Shown: piece by piece, positions 28,762-39,133 of the stretch | How positions within the stretch are numbered: the stretch's first letter is position 1 | How the letters are laid out: the number at the start of each line of letters is the position of its first letter | Source of the DNA: Pantoea sp. SOD02 | Lineage (GTDB): Bacteria; Pseudomonadota; Gammaproteobacteria; Enterobacterales; Enterobacteriaceae | Length of the DNA stretch: 64,000 nt | Assembly: GCF_024707505.1 (NCBI RefSeq) | Contig: NZ_CP102604.1 | Location: 558,001 to 622,000 of the forward strand | Reading direction: 5' to 3' | Notes under the pieces: model-generated | What the model was told of the DNA's origin: nothing | What the model saw: only the letters and a program-made list of their open reading frames with translations | The model's database searches: none | Made by a program: the position numbers and the translations under genes

Positions 28762-30900
28762 TTGCTGAACCCGATCGTACGCAAATTCCAATATGGTCAG
28801 CATACCGTCACGCTGGAAACCGGCATGATGGCGCGCCAGGCTACCGCTGCAGTAATGGTGAGCATGGATGACACTGCTGTATTCGTTACCGTTGTTGGCC
28901 AGAAAAAAACTAAACCAGGTCAGGATTTCTTCCCGCTGACGGTTAACTATCAGGAGCGTACTTACGCTGCTGGTCGTATCCCGGGTAGCTTCTTCCGTCG
29001 TGAAGGCCGTCCAAGCGAAGGCGAAACCCTGATCTCACGCCTGATTGACCGTCCAGTTCGTCCGCTGTTCCCGGAAGGCTTCATTAACGAAGTCCAGGTT
29101 ATTGCGACCGTGGTTTCTGTTAACCCACAGGTTAACCCAGACATCGTTGCGATGATCGGTGCATCTGCTGCACTGGCTCTGTCTGGCCTGCCGTTCAATG
29201 GTCCAATCGGCGCAGCGCGCGTCGGTTATATCAATGACCAGTACGTACTGAACCCAACTGCTGATGAAATCAACGAATCACGTCTGAACCTGGTTGTTGC
29301 CGGTACCCAGAACGCGGTGCTGATGGTGGAATCAGAAGCTGACATCCTGACTGAAGAGCAGATGCTGGGCGCTGTGGTATATGGCCACGACCAGCAGCAG
29401 ATCGTTATCGAAAACATCAATGCGCTGGTTGCCGAAGCCGGTAAACCACGTTGGGATTGGCAGCCACTGCCAACTAACGATGCACTGATTGCACGCGTTA
29501 CTGCCCTGGCAGAAGCGGGCATCAGCGATGCCTATCGCATCACTGATAAGCAAGAGCGTTACACTCAGGTTGGCGCAGTGAAAGACGCGACCATCGCGGC
29601 ACTGCAGGCTGAAGATGAAACGCTGGATGCTGGCGATATCGCTGACATCGTACACGACCTTGAGAAGAGCGTTGTTCGTAGCCGCATCATCCGTGGCGAA
29701 CCGCGTATCGATGGCCGTGAGAAAGATATGATTCGTGGTCTGGACGTGCGCACTGGCGTACTGCCACGTACGCACGGTTCATCACTGTTCACCCGTGGTG
29801 AAACGCAGGCGCTGGTTACCGCAACGCTGGGTACCGCACGTGATGCGCAGAATCTGGATGAGTTGATGGGCGAGCGTACTGATAGCTTCCTGTTCCACTA
29901 CAACTTCCCTCCGTACTGCGTGGGCGAAACCGGTATGGTTGGCTCACCGAAGCGTCGTGAGATTGGTCACGGCCGTCTGGCGAAGCGTGGCGTGCTGGCC
30001 GTAATGCCTAAGCAAGCTGACTTCCCATACACCGTGCGTGTGGTTTCAGAAATCACCGAATCTAACGGTTCTTCTTCAATGGCTTCCGTGTGTGGTGCTT
30101 CTCTGGCACTGATGGACGCTGGCGTACCGATCAAAGCAGCCGTAGCCGGTATTGCGATGGGTCTGGTTAAAGAAGCCGACAACTTTGTGGTTCTGTCTGA
30201 CATCCTGGGTGACGAAGATCACCTCGGCGACATGGACTTCAAAGTAGCAGGTAGCCGCGATGGTATTACTGCGCTGCAGATGGATATCAAAATCGAAGGC
30301 ATCACCCGCGAAATTATGCAGGTTGCTCTGAATCAGGCTAAAGGTGCGCGTCTGCACATCCTGAGCGTGATGGAACAGGCAATCAGCACGCCGCGTCAGG
30401 AAATCTCTGAGTTCGCGCCGCGCATTTACACCATCAAAATCAGTTCAGACAAGATCAAAGATGTCATCGGTAAAGGCGGCTCGGTTATCCGTGCGCTGAC
30501 CGAAGAAACCGGCACCACCATCGAAATCGAAGATGACGGCACCGTGAAGATCGCTGCAACTGATAGCCTGAAAGCTAAAGAAGCCATTCGTCGTATCGAA
30601 GAGATCACTGCTGAGATCGAAGTTGGCCGCATTTACTCAGGTAAAGTGACACGTATCGTTGATTTCGGTGCCTTCGTGGCAATCGGCGGCGGTAAAGAAG
30701 GTTTGGTTCACATCTCTCAGATCGCCGATAAGCGCGTAGAGAAAGTAACCGACTATCTGCAGATGGGCCAGGAAGTTCCAGTGAAAGTAATGGAAGTGGA
30801 CCGTCAGGGACGTGTACGCCTGAGCATCAAAGAAGCGACAGAGCAGAAACCAGCGGAAGAAGTTGCTACCGCTGCATCTGATGCATCTGACGCCGAGTAA
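28762..30900 (+). CDS. pnp: Polynucleotide phosphorylase PNPase
   Basis: 3'-5' phosphorolytic exoribonuclease and component of the RNA degradosome. The TTG at 28762 gives 712 residues beginning (M)[20 protein letters not shown], as in E. coli, where a TTG start is also used. Two RNase PH domains are joined by a helical domain. The second carries the catalytic [20 protein letters not shown] and [29 protein letters not shown] segments. A KH domain ([21 protein letters not shown], near 560) and an S1 domain ([20 protein letters not shown], near 623) complete it. The acidic C-terminus is a little Ala/Ser rich. Confidence 0.97.
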   Translation: MLNPIVRKFQYGQHTVTLETGMMARQATAAVMVSMDDTAVFVTVVGQKKTKPGQDFFPLTVNYQERTYAAGRIPGSFFRREGRPSEGETLISRLIDRPVRPLFPEGFINEVQVIATVVSVNPQVNPDIVAMIGASAALALSGLPFNGPIGAARVGYINDQYVLNPTADEINESRLNLVVAGTQNAVLMVESEADILTEEQMLGAVVYGHDQQQIVIENINALVAEAGKPRWDWQPLPTNDALIARVTALAEAGISDAYRITDKQERYTQVGAVKDATIAALQAEDETLDAGDIADIVHDLEKSVVRSRIIRGEPRIDGREKDMIRGLDVRTGVLPRTHGSSLFTRGETQALVTATLGTARDAQNLDELMGERTDSFLFHYNFPPYCVGETGMVGSPKRREIGHGRLAKRGVLAVMPKQADFPYTVRVVSEITESNGSSSMASVCGASLALMDAGVPIKAAVAGIAMGLVKEADNFVVLSDILGDEDHLGDMDFKVAGSRDGITALQMDIKIEGITREIMQVALNQAKGARLHILSVMEQAISTPRQEISEFAPRIYTIKISSDKIKDVIGKGGSVIRALTEETGTTIEIEDDGTVKIAATDSLKAKEAIRRIEEITAEIEVGRIYSGKVTRIVDFGAFVAIGGGKEGLVHISQIADKRVEKVTDYLQMGQEVPVKVMEVDRQGRVRLSIKEATEQKPAEEVATAASDASDAE

Positions 30901-30914
30901 GCGTTTACCGATTT

Positions 30915-30942
30915 ACCTCTCCCTGCTTTGCGGGGAGAGGTG
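30915..30942 (+). terminator. Hairpin after pnp
   Basis: ACCTCTCCC and GGGGAGAGGT pair around a TGCTTTGC loop, followed by GTTTAG. The stem is strong but the U-tract is short, so it may act as a 3' stabiliser or partial terminator before nlpI. Confidence 0.6.
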
Positions 30943-31029
30943 TTTAGATCATCGCGAGGGCGGGAATCCTTGTGCACAGCAGGAGGATGACAGGATGGTT
31001 GTCCCAATGTTTGTATTCGGGAGTGGGAA

Positions 31030-31914
31030 ATGAAGCCTTTTTTGCGCTGGTGTTTTGTTGCGACAGCTATCACGCTGGCAGGATGCAGCAACTCCAATTG
31101 GCGTAAGAACGAAGTTCTGGCAGTACCTTTGCAGCCCACACTGCAGCAAGAGGTGATCCTGGCGCGCATGGAACAAATTCTTGCCAGTCGTGCCCTGACC
31201 GATGATGAACGCGCACAGCTATTATATGAGCGCGGAGTGTTGTATGATAGTTTGGGTCTGAGGGCACTAGCGCGGAACGATTTTTCGCAAGCGCTGTCTA
31301 TAAGACCAGATATGCCTGAGGTATTTAACTATCTCGGTATATACTTAACGCAGGCAGGCAACTTTGATGCTGCCTATGAAGCGTTTGATTCTGTACTTGA
31401 GCTTGATCCAACTTACAACTATGCGCATTTAAACCGTGGTATCGCCCTCTATTACGGCGGTCGATACAAGTTAGCGCAAGATGATCTGCTGGCGTTTTAT
31501 CAAGACGATCCTAACGATCCATTCCGCAGCCTTTGGCTCTATCTCGTTGAAAGCGATATGGATGCCGACAAGGCAAAAGTTACGCTGAGACAGCGTCATG
31601 ACAAAGCGGTTCGCGATCAATGGGGATGGAATATTGTCGAGTTCTACCTTGGCGACATCAGTGAAAAAACGCTGATGGAACGTCTCAAGGCGGACGCAAC
31701 GGATAACACCTCGCTCGCTGAACATCTCAGTGAAACCAACTTCTATTTAGGTAAGTACTACCTAAGTCTGGGGGAGAAGGACGACGCGAAAGCGTTGTTC
31801 AAACTGGCGGTGGCCAACAACGTAAACAACTTTGTTGAGCACCGATACGCATTGTTGGAACTGGCGCAACTCGGCCAGACACAAGACGATTTATCAGAAT
31901 CTGACCAGCAATAG
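31030..31914 (+). CDS. nlpI: Outer-membrane lipoprotein NlpI
   Basis: TPR lipoprotein that acts as adaptor for peptidoglycan hydrolases and the Prc protease. 294 residues, the E. coli length. Signal sequence [19 protein letters not shown] with lipobox LAGC; the lipidated Cys19 is followed by Ser, predicting outer-membrane sorting. TPR repeats are visible, for example [54 protein letters not shown] and [23 protein letters not shown]. It stands between pnp and deaD as in E. coli. Confidence 0.96.
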   Translation: MKPFLRWCFVATAITLAGCSNSNWRKNEVLAVPLQPTLQQEVILARMEQILASRALTDDERAQLLYERGVLYDSLGLRALARNDFSQALSIRPDMPEVFNYLGIYLTQAGNFDAAYEAFDSVLELDPTYNYAHLNRGIALYYGGRYKLAQDDLLAFYQDDPNDPFRSLWLYLVESDMDADKAKVTLRQRHDKAVRDQWGWNIVEFYLGDISEKTLMERLKADATDNTSLAEHLSETNFYLGKYYLSLGEKDDAKALFKLAVANNVNNFVEHRYALLELAQLGQTQDDLSESDQQ

Positions 31915-32018
31915 CTGACGAACTTTTATTGCCTGAATACCTGTAAAGTCATCATCTTCAGAGATGAGGGCTTTTCTGTTCGTCAAAACTTCTAATTTGA
32001 GCCGGTTCACACTTTTTG

Positions 32019-32075
32019 ATGAAAATGACTGAAAGTTTTCACGACGAGTTATGTAGACTGGCCGCCGCAATCTAA
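32019..32075 (+). CDS. yrbN: Putative small protein YrbN upstream of deaD (18 codons)
   Basis: A short ORF beginning ATGAAAATG encodes [18 protein letters not shown] and stops 16 bases before the deaD start, whose ribosome site AGAGG lies just after this stop. E. coli has a 26-residue ORF, yrbN, at the same place; from memory the [10 protein letters not shown] segment resembles it. The product here is shorter, and I see no strong Shine-Dalgarno sequence before either ATG (32019 or 32025). It may serve as a leader ORF coupling translation into deaD. Function unknown. Confidence 0.5.
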   Translation: MKMTESFHDELCRLAAAI

Positions 32076-32091
32076 GAGGCACGTGTACTAC

Positions 32092-34002
32092 ATGACTGAT
32101 ATTCAAACCACTTTTGCTGACCTTGGCCTGAACGCCGACATCCTCGAATCACTGAACGGTATGGGCTACGTTAAGCCTTCTCCAATCCAGGCTGAGTGTA
32201 TTCCTCACCTGCTGGCTGGCCGTGACGTGTTGGGTATGGCGCAGACCGGTAGTGGTAAAACTGCGGCTTTCTCACTGCCGCTGCTAAACAACATTGATCC
32301 CACTGTTAAAGCACCGCAAATTTTGGTGCTGGCACCGACCCGCGAATTGGCGGTACAGGTTGCTGAAGCCGTCACAGAATTCTCTAAACATATGCGTGGC
32401 ATTAACGTTGTAGCCCTGTACGGCGGCCAACGTTATGACGTACAGCTGCGCGCACTGCGTCAAGGACCACAAGTTGTTGTGGGTACGCCTGGTCGTCTGC
32501 TGGATCACCTGAAGCGTGGCACGTTAGATCTGTCTAACCTGCGCGGTCTGGTGCTGGACGAAGCTGATGAAATGCTGCGTATGGGCTTCATCGAAGACGT
32601 TGAAACCATCATGGCGCAGATTCCAGACGGTCATCAGACCGCGCTGTTCTCAGCAACCATGCCAGAAGCGATTCGTCGTATTACCAAGCGCTTCATGAAA
32701 GATCCACAGGAAGTGCGCATCCAGTCAAGCCTGACTACGCGCCCAGACATTTCTCAGTCTTACTGGACCGCTTACGGCCGTAAAACTGACGCACTGGTTC
32801 GCTTCCTGGAAGCAGAAGATTTCGATGCAGCCATCATCTTCGTGCGTACCAAAAATGCCACGCTGGAAGTGGCCGAAGCGCTGGAGCGCAGCGGTTATAA
32901 CAGCGCAGCACTGAACGGTGATATGAACCAGGCACTGCGTGAGCAGACGCTGGAGCGTTTGAAAGATGGTCGTCTCGACATCCTGATCGCGACCGACGTT
33001 GCCGCACGTGGTCTGGACGTTGAGCGTATCAGCCTGGTAGTAAACTTTGATATCCCAATGGATGCAGAGTCTTACGTTCACCGTATCGGTCGTACCGGCC
33101 GTGCAGGTCGTGCAGGTCGTGCGTTGCTGTTCGTTGAGAACCGCGAGCGTCGTCTGCTGCGCAACATCGAACGCACCATGAAGCTGACCATTCCAGAAGT
33201 TGAACTGCCGAACGCAGAACTGCTGGGTGAGCGTCGTCTGGCTAAGTTCGCGGCTAAAGTACAGCAGCAGCTGGAAAGCAGCGATCTGGACCAGTACCGC
33301 GCACTGCTGAGCAAAATGCAGCCGGGCGAAGATCTGGATATCGAAACTCTGGCCGCAGCACTGCTGAAAATGGCTCAGGGCGAACGTCCACTGATTCTGC
33401 CACCAGAAGCACCGCGTCCAGCGCGTCGTGAGTTCAGCGATCGTCCTGACCGTGGTGAGCGTCGCGATTCACGTGATTCTCGTGGTCCACGCGAAAGCCG
33501 TGACAGCCGCGATGGTGATCGTCCACGTCGTGAACGTCGTGACGTTGGCGAAATGCAGCTGTACCGCATTGAAGTAGGCCGCGATGATGGTGTAGAAGTT
33601 CGTCACATCGTTGGCGCGATCGCTAACGAAGGCGACATCAGCAGCCGTTACATCGGTAACATCAAGCTGTTTGGTACTCACTCAACCATCGAGCTGCCGA
33701 AAGGCATGCCGGGCGAAGTACTGCAGCACTTCACTCGTACGCGTATTCTGAACAAGCCGATGAATATGCAGCTGATGGGTGATGCACCGGTGCATGAGCG
33801 TAGCGAACGTCGTCCATCTGCTGGCGGCGAACGTCGTGGCAATGGCGCACCGCGCGGTGAGGGTGCTCCACGTGGCGAAGGCGCTCCACGTCGCTTCTCC
33901 GAGCGTCGTGAAGGTGGCCGTGAAGGCGGACGCTTCAGCCGTGAAGGTGGCCGTGGCCCGCGTCCAGAAGGCGCAGCTGCACCACGTCGTCGTGACGCAT
34001 AA
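32092..34002 (+). CDS. deaD: Cold-shock DEAD-box RNA helicase DeaD (CsdA)
   Basis: ATP-dependent RNA helicase for 50S biogenesis and mRNA decay at low temperature. The ATG at 32092 after AGAGG gives 636 residues. Helicase motifs: Q motif [39 protein letters not shown], Ia PTRELA, II DEAD ([12 protein letters not shown]), [41 protein letters not shown]. After the core come a DbpA-like RNA-binding domain ([24 protein letters not shown]) and Arg/Gly-rich low-complexity tails (about 450-485 and 565-636). A strong terminator follows. Confidence 0.96.
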   Translation: MTDIQTTFADLGLNADILESLNGMGYVKPSPIQAECIPHLLAGRDVLGMAQTGSGKTAAFSLPLLNNIDPTVKAPQILVLAPTRELAVQVAEAVTEFSKHMRGINVVALYGGQRYDVQLRALRQGPQVVVGTPGRLLDHLKRGTLDLSNLRGLVLDEADEMLRMGFIEDVETIMAQIPDGHQTALFSATMPEAIRRITKRFMKDPQEVRIQSSLTTRPDISQSYWTAYGRKTDALVRFLEAEDFDAAIIFVRTKNATLEVAEALERSGYNSAALNGDMNQALREQTLERLKDGRLDILIATDVAARGLDVERISLVVNFDIPMDAESYVHRIGRTGRAGRAGRALLFVENRERRLLRNIERTMKLTIPEVELPNAELLGERRLAKFAAKVQQQLESSDLDQYRALLSKMQPGEDLDIETLAAALLKMAQGERPLILPPEAPRPARREFSDRPDRGERRDSRDSRGPRESRDSRDGDRPRRERRDVGEMQLYRIEVGRDDGVEVRHIVGAIANEGDISSRYIGNIKLFGTHSTIELPKGMPGEVLQHFTRTRILNKPMNMQLMGDAPVHERSERRPSAGGERRGNGAPRGEGAPRGEGAPRRFSERREGGREGGRFSREGGRGPRPEGAAAPRRRDA

Positions 34003-34020
34003 GCGTTAAACGCTAAAAGT

Positions 34021-34050
34021 AAAAAGGGACGCTGATGCGTCCCTTTTTTT
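34021..34050 (+). terminator. Terminator of deaD
   Basis: AAAAAGGGACGC and GCGTCCCTTTTTTT pair around TGAT, with flanking A and T tracts. It could also serve the convergent SDR gene that ends at 34071. Confidence 0.88.
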
Positions 34051-34070
34051 ATGCCTGTGGAAAGTAAAGT

Positions 34071-34817
34071 TTACACGCCGCCAGCAATCAGTACACGTTC
34101 ACCGCTAACATATGCCGCCTCTTCCGACGCTAAAAACAGCGCGACTTGCGCCACATCTTCCGGCAAGCCAAAGCGTCCAAGTGGGGTTGCGGCAATCAGC
34201 TGTGCCTTCAACTCCGGATGCATCTTCTTCGCCGCCAGCAAACCTTCGGTCAAAATAATGCCGGGTGCCAGCGCATTGACGCGAATATTGTGTGGGCCAA
34301 GCTCGCGTGCGAGGCCCTGCGTCAAGGTATCGATCGCGCCTTTGGTTGCCGCCCACAGCACCGAACCGGGCGTGCTGCGTTGGCTGTTTAAGGCGCTTAG
34401 ATTGATGATGGAACCGCCGCGTGCGGGGAAATGTTTTGCCGCCTGCTGACACACCAGCAAGGTGCCCAGCAGATTCACATTCAGCTGCTGCTGCATTTCG
34501 CTGATGCTAAGGTCAGCAAAGTCACCGTGGTGAAAAATGCCGGCGTTATTCACCACAATATCGGGTGCGCCAAACTGCTCAATGCTGCTAGCGAACAGGC
34601 GCTGCACATCGGCCTCGCGTGAGATATCAGCCTGGACGGCGATGGCGTCGCTACCCAGCGCCTGGATGTCGGTCACCACATCCGCCGCACCCACTTCGTC
34701 CTGAAGATAATTCACCACCACCCGAGCACCGGCCGCCGCGAAAGTCATGGCGATGGCGGCACCAATGCCTTTCGAAGCGCCCGTCACCAGCGCAATTTTG
34801 CCTTCAAGTGTTTTCAT
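34071..34817 (-). CDS. SDR-family protein lacking the catalytic Ser and Tyr
   Basis: 248 residues from the ATG at 34817, which heads the Rossmann fold MKTLEGKIALVTGASKGIGAA. The cofactor loop GASKGIG, the structural VNNAG and the Asn of QLNVNLLG are intact, as is the C-terminal AYVSGERVLIAGGV. But where classical SDRs have Ser-x12-Tyr-x3-Lys, this reads IINLSALNSQRSTPGSVLWA followed by ATK: Ala replaces the catalytic Ser and Trp (codon TGG) replaces the catalytic Tyr, with Lys kept. It may be a non-enzymatic or altered-chemistry paralogue; a pseudogene is unlikely since the frame is intact. It is divergent from an AraC regulator and occupies the place of mtr in E. coli. Substrate unknown. Confidence 0.85.
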   Translation of the reverse strand: MKTLEGKIALVTGASKGIGAAIAMTFAAAGARVVVNYLQDEVGAADVVTDIQALGSDAIAVQADISREADVQRLFASSIEQFGAPDIVVNNAGIFHHGDFADLSISEMQQQLNVNLLGTLLVCQQAAKHFPARGGSIINLSALNSQRSTPGSVLWAATKGAIDTLTQGLARELGPHNIRVNALAPGIILTEGLLAAKKMHPELKAQLIAATPLGRFGLPEDVAQVALFLASEEAAYVSGERVLIAGGV

Positions 34818-34886
34818 CGTGTCTCTCCACCTGAGATTTCGGGGAAGATAAAGCATGCGCTGTCCATACAATCGGGTGGTAGCGCA

Positions 34887-34916
34887 ATCCTGCAAGCTTC
34901 TTGCACGATCCTGCAA
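34887..34916. promoter_or_regulatory. Direct repeat ATCCTGCAA, candidate AraC-type operator
   Basis: ATCCTGCAA occurs at 34887-34895 and again at 34908-34916, 21 bases (two helical turns) apart, in the region between the SDR gene and the divergent AraC-family gene. AraC-family proteins bind such direct repeats on one DNA face. A TTGCA just before the second copy also makes an inverted match with TGCAA. The repeats are seen; the regulator assignment is inferred from position. Confidence 0.5.
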
Positions 34917-35000
34917 ATCTGCTGCTCAAGGACTAGGCGCAACGCCAGCGACAAGCGAGAATATCAACTCAGTGATTTCTTATCGCGGAGCGCAGAACGC

Positions 35001-35918
35001 ATGATTCATCAGGAACAATGGCAGCAGTTGGTGGCAATCATTGCCCGCCATGCGCCGCAGGATGGTCGTCACTATTGCCCGATCGATTTTCTCTCTTTCG
35101 GCCGCAGCTCTCAGCCCACCAGTTTGGCGCATGTGGCGACCTGGGCCAGCTTTGCCCTGATCGCGCAGGGGCAAAAAGCGCTGCGCATGGGCGATGAAGT
35201 GATGCATTACGGGCCGGGCGATTTACTGCTGGTGACGCTCGATATGCCGGTGCAATCCTGCGTGGTGATGGCGACGCCGGAGAAGCCAAATCTCGGCGTA
35301 GGCATCACCATTAATGAAACGCGTCTGATGCGTTATCTGGAACACTTTCCGCACCATCATCTCGGCAGCACGGCGGTTAGCGAGCGCGGTATCGCCGTGC
35401 ATAAAGTTGCGCCGCCGTTGGTGGATGCAGTGATGCGTTTGGTGGAGTTGCTGGATCACCCGCAGGATATTGCCGCGCTGGCACCGTTAATTGAGCAGGA
35501 GATTTTCTATCGTCTGCTGACCGGGCCAGAAGGGCGGCGTATTCTCAACATGGCGTTGACGGAGCGGCCAGGCAACAAAGTGGCGCGTGCCGCACGCTGG
35601 CTAAGGGAAAACTTTCATCATCCATTGAAAATGGATCATCTGGCGAGCAGCGTGGGGATGAGTATTTCGTCGCTGCATCATCACTTTAAAGCGGTAACGG
35701 CGATGACGCCGATGCAATATCAAAAGCAGCTGCGGCTCAACGAGGCGCGTCGTTTGATGTTGATTGAAAAGCTGGATGCTGGAACGGCGGGTTATCGGGT
35801 GGGTTATCAAAGTGCTTCGCAGTTTAGCCGCGAATACAGCCGCTTTCACGGCCAGTCACCGGCGCGTGACGCGCGAACCATTGCGGTGGGTCCAGAGTGG
35901 GTAAACCCACCGCAATGA
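35001..35918 (+). CDS. AraC-family transcriptional regulator
   Basis: 305 residues. An N-terminal cupin-like AraC_N domain (about 20-175; FALIAQGQKALRMGDEVMHYGPGDLLLVTLDMPVQ) is followed by two helix-turn-helix motifs: VARAARWLRENFHHPLKMDHLASSVGMSISSLHHHFKAVTAMTPMQYQKQLRLNEARRLM (about 192-250) and GYRVGYQSASQFSREYSRFHGQSP (about 262-286). The architecture resembles E. coli YqhC, which controls aldehyde reductase genes, but orthology is not established. Divergent from the SDR gene 183 bases away, so that gene is the obvious target. It ends 3 bases from convergent yhbW. The 5' ATG follows a weak GGAG. Confidence 0.88.
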   Translation: MIHQEQWQQLVAIIARHAPQDGRHYCPIDFLSFGRSSQPTSLAHVATWASFALIAQGQKALRMGDEVMHYGPGDLLLVTLDMPVQSCVVMATPEKPNLGVGITINETRLMRYLEHFPHHHLGSTAVSERGIAVHKVAPPLVDAVMRLVELLDHPQDIAALAPLIEQEIFYRLLTGPEGRRILNMALTERPGNKVARAARWLRENFHHPLKMDHLASSVGMSISSLHHHFKAVTAMTPMQYQKQLRLNEARRLMLIEKLDAGTAGYRVGYQSASQFSREYSRFHGQSPARDARTIAVGPEWVNPPQ

Positions 35919-35921
35919 GGT

Positions 35922-36932
35922 TTACAGCGTGCGCGCGGCTTCCATTGCCATCGCGAACGAGCGCAGACGCGCCTGCGAATCGTAAATCTGGCCGTTGACC
36001 ATGATTTCATCCGCCTGGGTTTCACGTATCAACGCAGCGAGGCCGCTGCGCACTTTATCGCTATCGCCGACAATCGACATGCTCAGGGCCTGCTGCACGC
36101 CATATTGCTCGGACGGTGACCACAGATTATCCATGTTCTCCACCGGTGCGGGCAGCGGACCCGGCTTGCCGCGGCGCAGATTAATAAACTGCTGCTGCAT
36201 CGAGGTGAACAGGAAGCGCGCATCACGCTCGCTGTCGGCCGCCACCACGTTGACGCACACCATTGCATACGGCTTCGCCAGACGCGCCGAAGGTTTGAAT
36301 TTCTCACGATAAATATGCAGCGCCTGGAACAGCAGATCGGGTGCGAAATGCGAGGCAAACGCAAACGGCAAACCAAGCTGAGCGGCCAATTGCGCGCTAT
36401 ACAAACTGGAACCGAGCAGCCACACCGGAATTTTCAATCCTAAACCCGGAACCGGTTGAACTGGCGGATGTTCACCCTCTTCGGCGTCAAACCAGCGAAT
36501 CAGTTCAGAAACATCTTCCGGGAAGCTATCTGCCTGGGCGCTGGAAAGATGGCGACGCAACGCCAGCATGGTGCGTTGGTCCGAACCGGGCGCGCGGCCC
36601 AGTCCCAAATCGATACGGCCAGGATAGAGTGATTCGAGGGTACCAAACTGTTCGGCGATCACCAGCGGCGCATGGTTGGGCAACATGATACCGCCTGAGC
36701 CGAGGCGCAGCGTTTCGGTATTGGCGGCTAGATAGCCAATCAAGACTGAGGTCGCGGCGCTGGCAATCCCCGTCATATTATGGTGTTCAGCCAGCCAGTA
36801 GCGGTGGAAACCCAGCGCTTCAGATTGACGGGCCAGCGCCAGCGAATTATGGAACGCATCGCGTGCAGCGGAACCTTGTGGAATAGGCGCCAGATCCAAC
36901 ACGGACAGGCGAACAGTTTTTTTCTCAGACAT
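35922..36932 (-). CDS. yhbW: Luciferase-like flavin-dependent monooxygenase YhbW
   Basis: LLM-class flavin oxidoreductase of unknown substrate. The ATG at 36932 has GGAG 5 bases upstream and gives 336 residues (335 in E. coli YhbW). Family segments: [91 protein letters not shown], and [28 protein letters not shown]. An in-frame GTG two codons upstream is the alternative start. Next to ubiVU as in E. coli. Confidence 0.94.
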   Translation of the reverse strand: MSEKKTVRLSVLDLAPIPQGSAARDAFHNSLALARQSEALGFHRYWLAEHHNMTGIASAATSVLIGYLAANTETLRLGSGGIMLPNHAPLVIAEQFGTLESLYPGRIDLGLGRAPGSDQRTMLALRRHLSSAQADSFPEDVSELIRWFDAEEGEHPPVQPVPGLGLKIPVWLLGSSLYSAQLAAQLGLPFAFASHFAPDLLFQALHIYREKFKPSARLAKPYAMVCVNVVAADSERDARFLFTSMQQQFINLRRGKPGPLPAPVENMDNLWSPSEQYGVQQALSMSIVGDSDKVRSGLAALIRETQADEIMVNGQIYDSQARLRSFAMAMEAARTL

Positions 36933-37049
36933 GGGCACTCCAAATAGGGATGGCGCAGGTGTTTAGTCGGACCTGCGCTTGTGAGTATTACTCATCGTTA
37001 CCCATATTAAAACTGCTAATAACCGCAGGAATATAGCCGGAATGTGCCT

Positions 37050-37934
37050 TTACCGCTCGCCTTCAAGCGCCATCCCGGCCAGGCGACGCCAATATCCGTT
37101 GCAGTCGCTGCCGCGCGCCATCATCAGCGGCGCCTGACCGGCTTCGTTGGCGCGGAAGCGATCCACTTCGGCGAGCGTACTTTCGCCCTGTGGCGACAAA
37201 CGCACAATGTCGATCCAGTTATGCATGCCGCTCAAATCATTGCCGAGGTTGTAGCAATAGCCGCTCATGGTTTGAATGCCGTTGAGCACAAACACCTGCT
37301 GGCCTTCCTGTGAAAGCACGCGGCGGCCAGTGGGATAATTGATGCAGCAGGTTTGGCAATCATCTTTGCCTCGATTCTCGGCGCGTGCGGTAAAGCAGCG
37401 CGCTGACAACGCCAGCGGCAGATGGCCATAACCGAGCACTTCAACCTCAAATTGCTCGCGCACGCCCGCCGCATCGCACTGCTGCAGCAGCTGAATCAGC
37501 CAGTCGCGGGACATCTCCACCGGAATGCACCAGCGCGTCATGCCTTCTTGCAGCAACAGTTGTAGCGTCTGCGCGTTATACACATTGAGCGTTGGGCCGG
37601 CGACAAACGGCAATTTGCGTTCTGCCGCCATGTTCACGGTGCCGATGTCATTGGCTTCCAGCAGGAACTCACCGTTCTCGACATAGCGTCGCAGCTCCTT
37701 CACTTCCGAGGGCGATTGCAGCAGTGCCAGCGTACTCAGCACCACTTGCTTGCCCTGCAGCGCCAGCATGCGCGCAATCTCCATCCATTGATTGAATGAC
37801 GTCGCACGTCTCTTGCTGCACACCGCTTCGCCGAGATAGATGATTTCGGCACTGCTCTCGGCGGCGCGTTGATAAAAGGTTTCCAGCGTTTCTGTTGGCC
37901 AGTACCACAGCACCGGCCCGATAGCGTATTTCAT
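37050..37934 (-). CDS. ubiV: Anaerobic ubiquinone hydroxylation protein UbiV
   Basis: Peptidase-U32-like protein that with UbiU carries out oxygen-independent hydroxylations in ubiquinone synthesis; each binds a [4Fe-4S] cluster. 294 residues (292 in E. coli). The cluster cysteines are visible as Cys in VCSKRRATS, RCFTAR and the pair DCQTCC near residue 190. Also conserved are GPVLWYWPTETLETFYQ, NGEFLLEANDIGTVNM and VFVLNGIQTMSGYCYNLGNDL. It lies 9 bases after ubiU in the same direction, an operon. Confidence 0.95.
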   Translation of the reverse strand: MKYAIGPVLWYWPTETLETFYQRAAESSAEIIYLGEAVCSKRRATSFNQWMEIARMLALQGKQVVLSTLALLQSPSEVKELRRYVENGEFLLEANDIGTVNMAAERKLPFVAGPTLNVYNAQTLQLLLQEGMTRWCIPVEMSRDWLIQLLQQCDAAGVREQFEVEVLGYGHLPLALSARCFTARAENRGKDDCQTCCINYPTGRRVLSQEGQQVFVLNGIQTMSGYCYNLGNDLSGMHNWIDIVRLSPQGESTLAEVDRFRANEAGQAPLMMARGSDCNGYWRRLAGMALEGER

Positions 37935-37943
37935 GCGATCTCC

Positions 37944-38939
37944 TTATTGCCAGTCGCGGTGATAAGCACCGAGCGTGGTTTGGCTGCCTTCTGATAACTC
38001 GCCCAGCACCTGCATCCAGGGTTCCTGCACGACATACTGTTCAGGCGATGCCATGCAGCGATCAATTGCCTGACGCCACACTTTTGCCACCTGCGCCACA
38101 TAGGCCGGGCTGCGCTGACGCCCTTCAATTTTCACCGAGGCAATATTGGCGCGCAGCAGTTCAGGCAGCAGCGACAAGGTGTTCAGGCTGGTGGGTTCTT
38201 CCAGCACGTGATAGAGCTGGTTATCCACTTCATAACGCCCTTTACACAGCGTGGGATAGCCCGCGCTCTCGTCGGGCGCGTAGCGGTCAATCAGCACTTC
38301 ATTCAGGCGTGATTCCATGCCCTTTGGCGTCTGTTGCCAGCGGACAAATTTCGCTGGCGAGCAGGCACCTGCGCTGTTAGGCGATTCGCCGGTCAGCCAG
38401 GATGAGAGATAGCAGCGGCCTTCGGCCATAATGCACAGGCTCCCGAAAGCGAACACTTCCAGCGGCACCGGCGTCTCACGCGCCAGCTGTTTGACCTGAT
38501 GCATCGAAAGCACGCGCGGCAGCACAACGCGGCTAAGTTGAAAGTGACGATGATAAAAATGAATGGCCTGCAAATTGGTGGCGGAGGCTTGTACCGAAAG
38601 ATGACGCTCAACCTGCGGATAGCGTTTTGCCGCGTACTCCAGCGTGGCAATATCCGCCAGAATCAGCGCATCCGCACCGTTCTGGGCGGCAACATCAATC
38701 GCGCTTTGCCAGCGATTCATCCCATCAGGATGGGCGAAGGTGTTGATGGCCACATGCAGTTTGCGGCGATGCTGATGCAGATAGCGCGCGGCTTCAGCCA
38801 GTTTCTTATCGGTAAAATTGAGGCCAGCAAAGTGGCGGGCATTGGTATCGTCTTTCAGGCCGACATACACCGCGTCAGCACCATGCTCCACCGCCGATTT
38901 CAGCGCAGGCAAATTCCCCGCCGGACACAGCAGTTCCAT
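37944..38939 (-). CDS. ubiU: Anaerobic ubiquinone hydroxylation protein UbiU
   Basis: U32-family partner of UbiV. The ATG at 38939 gives 331 residues, the E. coli length, starting MELLCPAGNLPALKSAVEHG; the frame is open 19 codons further but not conserved. Conserved blocks: GADAVYVGLKDDTNARHFAGLNF, FAFGSLCIMAEGRCYLSSWLTGESPNSAGACSPAKFVRW with several cluster cysteines (near 169-193), CKGRYEVDNQLYHVLEEPTSLN, and SVKIEGRQRSPAYVAQV. Divergent from ubiT, the third member of the pathway, with about 190 bases between. Confidence 0.95.
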   Translation of the reverse strand: MELLCPAGNLPALKSAVEHGADAVYVGLKDDTNARHFAGLNFTDKKLAEAARYLHQHRRKLHVAINTFAHPDGMNRWQSAIDVAAQNGADALILADIATLEYAAKRYPQVERHLSVQASATNLQAIHFYHRHFQLSRVVLPRVLSMHQVKQLARETPVPLEVFAFGSLCIMAEGRCYLSSWLTGESPNSAGACSPAKFVRWQQTPKGMESRLNEVLIDRYAPDESAGYPTLCKGRYEVDNQLYHVLEEPTSLNTLSLLPELLRANIASVKIEGRQRSPAYVAQVAKVWRQAIDRCMASPEQYVVQEPWMQVLGELSEGSQTTLGAYHRDWQ

Positions 38940-39133
38940 ACATTTTCCTCCCCGGATTCTGAAGCCGAAGAGTGTAAATAACTGACCGGACAGCAATGTT
39001 GATTTAAGGCAGTGAAAGCGGCATTGATGATCGGGAGTGAAGCTTTTTCGTCCAGCCAGGCGGCGATTTCCTTGATCTCAGTGGAGGCGACGCCGGTCAG
39101 ATGTGGCAAAATAGATGAAATTTTCTGAAGGGA

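Noticed and set aside
34071..34817. SDR gene as a pseudogene
   Set aside because: The frame is complete with normal family length and start; only the two catalytic residues are changed.
38940..39133. FNR site between ubiU and ubiT
   Set aside because: TTGAT occurs several times here but none is followed by ATCAA at the right spacing, so no site can be supported.
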